The notes under the pieces: generated by a model
Told to the model about the DNA's origin: nothing
The model's input: the letters and a program-made list of their open reading frames with translations, nothing else
Database searches by the model: none
Shown: positions 57,972 to 64,000 of the stretch, one piece after another
Layout: every line of letters begins with the position of its first letter
Position numbering within the stretch: position 1 is the stretch's first letter
Program-made: the position numbers and the translations under genes
DNA from: Pyropia yezoensis
Taxonomy: Eukaryota > Rhodophyta > Bangiophyceae > Bangiales > Bangiaceae
Direction: 5' to 3'
DNA length: 64,000 nt
NCBI GenBank assembly: GCA_009829735.1
Contig: CM020620.1
Coordinates: forward strand, 3,960,299-4,024,298

Positions 57972-58837
57972 TCACCGGCGGCCCAGGCGCCCCACGGGTC
58001 GTCGTCTACCCCGGCGCCAGCGCCGGCGCCAGCACCGCCCAGCGGGCGCGCCCCCCCCCCCCCCCCCCCGCCAGGCGCCCAGTGCGCCCCCACTCCGCCG
58101 GGCCCCCCCCTTGCCGCCCACAGAAGGGCGGCGGACGCGCCCGCGGCACCCTGCCGTCGGCGACAGCGGCGGCGACGGCGGCGGCGGCGGCGGCGGCCGC
58201 CCCAGCGGCGGCGCCCGCCCCCCCGACCGTTCCCGGCGGACGGGGGCAAAGGCGCCAATGCCGCCCGCGCGGAGGGGCACCCCCCCCGTGCCAACGCCGA
58301 CCCCGCCGCCTATTGAGCCCCCCTCCCCCGCGCCAACGCCCCAGCCATAGCCCCCCGGGGAGCGCCCAACGACCGCCGCGCCGCCCGCGGGGGGGGACGA
58401 CAGCAGCAGCGCGTCGAGGGCGTCGGGCGCCACCGCGCCCGCCGCCTCAATGGCCGACTGCAGCGACGCGACGCGGAGAAGCGGGGGCGGGGGAACCTCG
58501 GCCGCCACCACAGCGCGGCGGAGGGCGGCGGTGGCGGCCGCGGCGGCGGCCGCCGCCTCCAACGAGCCCTCATCCCCTGCCGGTACGGCGACAGCGTCGC
58601 TAGGGCGCGCCCGGTCCTCGCGACGGCCACCGCCACCGCCACGGCCACGCCGGCGGCGGCCGCCGCCAATGACCGGCGGCGCCGACGAGGAGCGGCCCTT
58701 TGGCAGCAGCTGCACTGGCCCGCCAGCGTCGGCGGCCGCCCAGCGGGTGGCCCCTTTGGCGGCCGCCCCGGCGCTCGTCGGTGGCGTCGAGCCCACCCGC
58801 CGGCGCAAAATGAAGGAGCGGCGGCCACCGCCACCGC

Positions 58838-58868
<31 letters not shown>

Positions 58869-59447
58869 CCCGTCGCCGCCTCCCCCCCACTCCCGGCCGG
58901 CCGCCCCTCCAGCCGGCGGCCCGCTCCCGCCCTCCCGGCGGCGTTCGCGGCTGGACCGCCGGCGGGGCCCCCACAAAAAGCTCATCCCCCCCGACGTGGG
59001 CGTCTCGGCGACCACATCAGGCAGCGGCTCCGCCTCTGTGGCGGCAGGCCCGGCGGGGATGAGCGCTCCCCAAGTTGGGGGGGCAGGGAGCGGCAGCGGC
59101 GGCGGCGGCGCCGTAAAGGGGAGCGGGGGCGGCGCCGCCGCCCCAAACAGATCCGCACCGTCCCCGTCGTCGGGCAGCGCGGGGGCGGAAGAGGCGCCCG
59201 CCGCCGCCCCGCCGCCATCCCCGGCGGCGGGTGGCGACTGCTGCTGCTCCTTGCGGCGTTGCCAGCGGCGACCGACCGGCAGGGTGCAGCCAGGGGTCTT
59301 GGTGTCCGATGCCGCCGCCCCCGTCGCCGCCGATGCCGCCGCGTCGGTGGCGACCGCGGCGGGGGCTGGTGGTGAGGCGGGGGCGGTGGGCCACGCCAGC
59401 GCCGTGGCCGCCGCATCGGCGGGGGTGGCGACTGGGGGGGGCGGCGG

Positions 59448-59479
<32 letters not shown>

Positions 59480-59558
59480 GCGGCGGCGGCGGCTGGGGGA
59501 GGGTGCCGCTGGCGGTGGCGTCACCGCGGCCGACGCAGCTGCCGAGGGCGTTGCCCAT
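57972..59558 (-). CDS. Low-complexity protein with N-terminal myristoylation/palmitoylation motif
   Basis: A 528-residue open frame. Its first residues, MGNALGSCVGRGD, are a textbook dual-lipidation signal: Gly2 with Ser-type context for N-myristoyl transfer, and Cys8 for palmitoylation, as in Src-family and plant CDPK N-termini. The rest is Pro-, Ala- and Gly-rich with basic patches (PRRRSSRERRREGG; RRSFILRRRVGS) and one more ordered stretch (VASLQSAIEAAGAVAPDALD). The low-complexity composition and G/C runs mean that frame errors downstream are possible, and the last about 120 residues are the least convincing. I recognise no domain. A membrane-tethered scaffold would fit. The lipidation motif is what makes me call this a gene rather than a composition artefact. 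Confidence 0.5.
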
Positions 59559-61765
59559 CGCGCGCCGCGCGCCGGTGCGGCGGCGGTGCGGGCGCCCACC
59601 AAGCCTCCCCCCTGCCGACCAGAGGCCCGTGGACTAGGCGTCTGCGCCGGCCGCCGCCACGGCCAGGGCCGTTGGGAGTTGCCGCCACAAGCGCCGCCAG
59701 GGCCACGCCGTGGGGGCCGGGCACCCGCCCGTACACCAGCACCCCGCAAGCCCGGAGGGCCCCGGTCCGCCAAGCCGACCGCGGCCGGCAGCGTCCACGG
59801 AAGCCCACCCGCCGCGCACCCTCCCCACTTCCCCCGTCCGGAGCGTCGTCGAGCCCCCTTCCCTTGTCGTCACCGACCAGCTCCCCCTTCCAACACCCCC
59901 CCCCCTCTCTGCCGTCGATGACAAGGGGCAGCAACACACGGCGGCACGCACACTCGCGCGAGCGACCAGAGCACCGTAACTTCCGGTGGTGCACCACCGC
60001 GCCGATGCGATGAGGGGCACGCGGTGGGCGTCGTCGCCCCTCCCACAACAGCCGGTGGCTAGCGTTCCCTCACCCGAGCCCCCCCCCTCCCTGCAAGGCG
60101 CTCCTCGCACAGCGGCACAGCCGCAGGGGTGGCGCACCCGCCACCGGTGTCGGCACACAGAGCACGAGGGGACCACCAAGACGAGACGGAAAGGGGTGTG
60201 TGCGACGGCCGTGCGCTGCGCGCGGTCCGACGACGGCCCCCCCGCCGGCAACCACCCCCCGCCTCCCACTCGTGGGGGCCCCGCCGCAGCTGGAGGAGGA
60301 TAAGCAGGATCTCTGTACAGCCTCCCGCCCCCCCCCCCCCCCCCCCTCTCACAGTCCCGTGTGTGCGGTGCGGCGTGGAGGCGGTGTGCGACGGAGATGC
60401 CGTCAGAAAAGTAAGGGCGGGGGGGGGGGTGGGGGGGCGGGGGGTGAGTGATGTCGGCGGAGGTGTTGACAGGGGCGCGTGCAGACGAGAAGGGGGAGCT
60501 CCCCTCTGGAGGGGGCGGCCGTCCCAGTGCCCCACCAGCGGACCGCGGTGCGTTCTACGCAACACACCCACCAGAGGCCGAAGGGGAGAGGAGGGAGGGT
60601 GCGTCGGCGAAGCCGCAGCGGCCGGCAATGGCGGCGGAAAGGGGGCGCCCACGCAGCGCGCGTTGATGGCCGCCCAACCATCTGCGTGGGGCACGACGGG
60701 CCCACCCACCGCCCTCCCGTGGGCCTGTGCGTGTCGCGGCGGCGTGTGGGGGGGATGCCGCCATCCCCGTCCCCGTCGCCGCGCCTCCTCCAGAGGGGCG
60801 CCCCCACCCAAACGGTGGGCACCGTGTGACCCCACTGGCTGATGAGGAGGGGGGCCCCACCGGGCTGTGACTGTGGTGTTCACCCGGTTTTTTTTTTTTT
60901 TCCCTTATTTTTTCTCCCCCTCTTCTTCCTCTTGTGGTGGCGTGCGCGGCACGCACGCCCGCCGCCGTCGCGGCGTCGGCCGCGCGTCGAACACTGGGCG
61001 CGGTGGGGCGGCACGCGGCACAGGAAAATCTCGATGCCCCCTCGAAGCGGCGATGGGGGGGGTGGAGGGAACGCAACGCACCGGATCAGACACGTGTCAA
61101 CGCCGGGGAGCCCAGTCCCCCACCAAGAACGGTGGGGGCCACGGTGGGGAGCCCAGTAAATATGTACTTCTTTTCCATGGGCTCCATGGTCGTCGGGAAG
61201 GCGTCGGAAGGCGTCGGGAGGGCGTCCGGAAGGCGTCGGGAAGGCGTGGCCTCCACGACGTGATGCTGTCGTACCTACGCGCGGCGGTTCAGCCCGTTTG
61301 TCAAGTTCCAGATCCTCGGCGACCGGCTGTTACTGCTCACCGACCCAGAGGCGCTGCACCTCGCCAGTCCCCCACCGTCGCCACGCCGCTGGCCGTGCGC
61401 ACGAGCAGAGTCACGGTAGGCACGGAGCGCCGACCCCGCCAGAAGGGACAGCGGGTGGCAACCTGGGGGGGGAGCGCTCGCGCGCCAGCCATCGTTGGCG
61501 GTTGGAAGCGTTCTCAGCCTGGGATGCGCCGCGAGCTGACAAACCGTCTTCGTCCAGGAAGCAAGACGGCCCACAAAACAAAACAAGTAGATGTAGGAAA
61601 ATGCCGAGAAAAAAAGAGCACAAAGAGCGGGTGTGTGTGTCACCCATGACACTTCCCACTAGAAAAAAGCCCGGACCTTCTCGACAACCCGTCCAAACAG
61701 CGACAATGCCAGCCATCACCCACGGCCATTGTCGCCCCCCTGCTCTGCCACGTCCCCTCCTCTGC
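59559..61765. other. Low-complexity intergenic region
   Basis: A 2.2 kb region. It has a T-run (60888-60900), a C-run (60330-60347), an 11-bp tandem array at 61191-61248 and an A-rich patch at about 61575-61620. Open frames are composition-driven. No RNA gene is apparent. Confidence 0.5.
61191..61248. repeat. Short tandem array, unit about 10-11 bp
   Basis: About five copies of a unit close to CGTCGGGAAGG, with small substitutions and length changes. Confidence 0.8.
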
Positions 61766-64000
61766 TCACCCCCCCCGCGCCTTTTGTGCAGCCGCTTCCT
61801 GCCGCTCCCACGCCGCCGTCGCTGCCGCCTCGGCGGCGGCGTCTGCCGCCGGCGCCAGGCCCAGCGCAGCGGCGGCCCAAGCGTGGCCGCCCGCCGCGGC
61901 AAGGCCGTCGGCCAGCTCCGCCGCGCCGGCGGCGCGCAGCCAGGCCGGGGAGGGGAGCGCCAGCGCGCCGCCGGTGCCCGCCACCGCCGCGCGGCGGGCC
62001 AGCTGCAGCGCGTCGGCGGCCAGGCCCAGAGGGAGGGGCGCCTGCGGCGCAGCGCCGCCACCGTCGACATCGCCACCACCGCCCCCCCCACTACTGCCGC
62101 TGTCGCGGATGCGGCTGTTGTCGCCGCCGCCGCCACGGTCGCCGCCGCCGCCACCGCCGCCGCGTCCCCGCCCTCCGCCACGCCCGGCCGCAGCGGCCGA
62201 GCCCAATGGGGAGGCGGGAGGGCACAGCTGAAAGCGCACCCGCAGCGCGCGGATCCCTCCCGCGCGTCCAACCGCACGCGCCAGCTCCGCCCAACCCCGC
62301 GCGCGGAGCGCTGCGACCGACGGTACCCCCCCCCCCGACGCGGCAGCGACGGCTGCCAGCGCCGTCACCAGCGCGGCCGTCTCGGCGGCGCTCGCGTACG
62401 CGTCATACGAGACGAGGCCGAGGCGGCCCGCGGCGGCGGCGGCGGGCTCCCCCGCGGCCGCCGCGGCGGCGACCACGTCGGCGCGGCCCGCCTCGCGGAG
62501 CTCCCGCGCGCGCGGCAGCACGCCGGGGGCGAGGCCCAGGCGGGTGGCCGCGGGGGAAGCCAGAATCTCGTTCACGACGCTGCGGGCGGTGGGGGTGTCG
62601 GTCCACCACGCCGGCGCCGCGGCAGGGGTCCCCGTCGTGGCGGCAGTGGTCGCATCCATGGCGCCCCTCGCTGATGGTGTCACCGGGGTCCCTGACAGGG
62701 GAGACGGCGGCTGGGAGGACGGCAGTGTCGGCTGACATAGCGCTTGAGGGCGCGGGACGCTCCCCCCGCCGACCCACCCCCCGCCCCCGCGGCGCGGCCG
62801 CCGACGCGCCGGCGGCGCTTCGGCCACATCCCAGCCGAGGATGGCGGCGACGCGCCGGAACCCCCCCCCGGGGACAGTCGCCACCCGGTTGGCGACGGTC
62901 GGGTCCAGCTGCCGCAGCACCGTCCGTGGGGGAAGAGTGCCGGGTGGGAGGCCCGCCGCGGTGACCACCGCCGCCACGTCGGCGGCAACGGCGGCAACAT
63001 AGGGGGGCGGGGACGGCCGGCCGCCGACGCGGGGGTGGTCACGGCGGGCCGCGCCCGCCGCGCGGCGGCGCGAGGTGGTCCGCAGCGGCATGAGTGGTGC
63101 CGGGGGGGGCGGCGCGCGCGCCCGCTCTGCCGCAGCCGCCGCCGCTGACAGGGGGCGTGGCGGTGGGTAGGGCGAGGGCGCGGGGGGGGGGAGCACCCCC
63201 ACTGGCTCGGGCGGAGGGGCAGAGACGGCGGCGGTGGTCGACCCACGGTGGTAGCTCGGCGGGGCGTCGCGCCCCGTCGGGTGGCCACCCCCCCGCCCTG
63301 TCGCGGGCTCCCCAACCGCACAGGCCGGCCCGTCGAGGGAAAACGCCAAGGCCATCTCATCTGAGGATAGCCCTCCCCCCCCCGTGGCGGCGGTAGATTC
63401 CCCGCCGCCACCCCCCGCCAGACGCAGCCCTCCCTCAACCATGGGGTCGGGCGGCGGCACCACCCCCACCACCGCCCCCCGCCGCCACGACCACCCTCGA
63501 CGCGACGGGCGCAGCGGCAACAGCAGCGGCGACGGCGGCGACAGGCGCGGCCCGACCGGCGGCCAGCCGCGGGCGGGTAGGCCACACCCGCCACACACCA
63601 CCCCCCCGCACCCCGACGATGGCAGCGACAGCGGCGGCGGCCGGCACGAAGTGGCGACGCCGCCGCCAGGGAGGGGGTCCCCCCCACCCGGGCGGCCGCC
63701 CAGTATAGGAACAAAGGCGACGGCCAGGGGCGGTAGTGACGGCGACGCCGCCTGCCCGTCCCGGCCGCCGTCACAGTGGCAATGGCAGCAGCGGCGGGCC
63801 GGCGGGCGGCCGCTCGGGCCGGGGGGAGACGCCCCCGCAGAAGAGGGCGGAAGGGGGGACCCCGCCACCGCAATACGCCCGGCGACGGCGGAGGCACATG
63901 GGATGGGGGTAGCCGCAGGACTCGCAGCGGCGGTGCCGGCGGCGGCCTCGGCACTGGCGGCAGGGCCGGCGGCTACGAGCGGGTCCAAGCCCCACGCGGT
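61766..64000 (-). CDS. Partial gene with four copies of a ~40-residue helical repeat
   Basis: The frame is open from the right window edge to the stop at 61766-61768, about 744 codons. No ATG lies near the edge (the first candidate there is TTG), so the 5' end is probably outside, or the protein starts at an internal Met. The edge-proximal half is Pro/Gly/Arg-rich. The other half carries four related modules: LPPRTVLRQLDPTVANRVAT with GGGFRRVAAILGW; LPRARELREAGRADVVAAAA with GRLGL; VPSVAALRARGWAELARAVG with GGIRALRVRF; and LPSPAWLRAAGAAELADGLA with AAAALGL. The shared pattern is (L/V)P-x4-LR-x2-G-x3-hAx2-x4-GG-x5-A-x2-LGh. Similar ELR-GR-DL-A-GG-LG modules occur in plant and algal plastid proteins, as far as I recall. 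The function is unknown. A Pro/Ser segment between modules 1 and 2 may hide an intron (about 62650-62780). Confidence 0.6.
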   Translation of the reverse strand, partial: TAWGLDPLVAAGPAASAEAAAGTAAASPAATPIPCASAVAGRIAVAGSPLPPSSAGASPPGPSGRPPARRCCHCHCDGGRDGQAASPSLPPLAVAFVPILGGRPGGGDPLPGGGVATSCRPPPLSLPSSGCGGVVCGGCGLPARGWPPVGPRLSPPSPLLLPLRPSRRGWSWRRGAVVGVVPPPDPMVEGGLRLAGGGGGESTAATGGGGLSSDEMALAFSLDGPACAVGEPATGRGGGHPTGRDAPPSYHRGSTTAAVSAPPPEPVGVLPPPAPSPYPPPRPLSAAAAAAERARAPPPPAPLMPLRTTSRRRAAGAARRDHPRVGGRPSPPPYVAAVAADVAAVVTAAGLPPGTLPPRTVLRQLDPTVANRVATVPGGGFRRVAAILGWDVAEAPPARRRPRRGGGGWVGGGSVPRPQALCQPTLPSSQPPSPLSGTPVTPSARGAMDATTAATTGTPAAAPAWWTDTPTARSVVNEILASPAATRLGLAPGVLPRARELREAGRADVVAAAAAAGEPAAAAAGRLGLVSYDAYASAAETAALVTALAAVAAASGGGVPSVAALRARGWAELARAVGRAGGIRALRVRFQLCPPASPLGSAAAAGRGGGRGRGGGGGGGDRGGGGDNSRIRDSGSSGGGGGGDVDGGGAAPQAPLPLGLAADALQLARRAAVAGTGGALALPSPAWLRAAGAAELADGLAAAGGHAWAAAALGLAPAADAAAEAAATAAWERQEAAAQKARGG

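Noticed and set aside
1-64000. tRNA, rRNA or transposon genes
   Set aside because: I looked for the T-loop pattern, rRNA-like blocks and reverse-transcriptase or transposase motifs on both strands and saw none; a covariance-model search would be decisive for tRNAs.

Overview
The window is very GC-rich nuclear DNA from a eukaryote. It is full of poly-G/poly-C runs, GGC/GGT repeats and Ala/Gly/Pro-rich coding sequence. Most genes read as one long exon, and the few introns are short (about 160 to 560 nt) with GTGCGT or GTACGT/GTATGT donors and pyrimidine-CAG acceptors. Together with a tyrosinase, a Hint-domain protein and a GTPase with a plastid-type leader, this points to a bangiophyte red alga of the Porphyra/Pyropia kind. 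That placement is an inference; nothing in the sequence names the species.

Left part (1-24 kb): a five-finger C2H2 protein (+) converges on the giant CCR4-NOT scaffold NOT1/CNOT1 (-). NOT1 diverges from a two-exon NEDD8/RUB1 gene (+). NEDD8 converges on a BTB-BACK-MATH-like gene (-) whose frame is broken at several very long G/C runs. A small Tudor-like gene (-) and a secreted or membrane-anchored Hint protein (+) follow, back to back.

Middle (24-45 kb): the EME1/MMS4 subunit of the MUS81 nuclease (+), a multi-pass membrane protein (+), a two-exon EF-G-like GTPase (-) with degenerate nucleotide-binding motifs, a chimeric secreted tyrosinase (+), a class I/II aminotransferase (+) and a type I membrane protein with a glycine-rich tail (+).

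Right part (45-64 kb): a MAPEG protein (+), a small Ala-rich protein (+), a three-exon BTB-BACK-MATH gene (+), a P4-ATPase lipid flippase with a long repeat-bearing tail (+), a low-complexity protein with an N-terminal lipid-modification motif (-), and a partial gene (-) running off the right edge that carries four copies of a roughly 40-residue repeat.

The genes are unrelated housekeeping and accessory genes on both strands, and I see no operon-like or pathway clustering. NEDD8 and the two BTB proteins touch the same theme, since BTB proteins commonly act as adaptors of neddylated cullin-3 ligases. I found no rRNA, tRNA, CRISPR, recognisable transposon or viral element.
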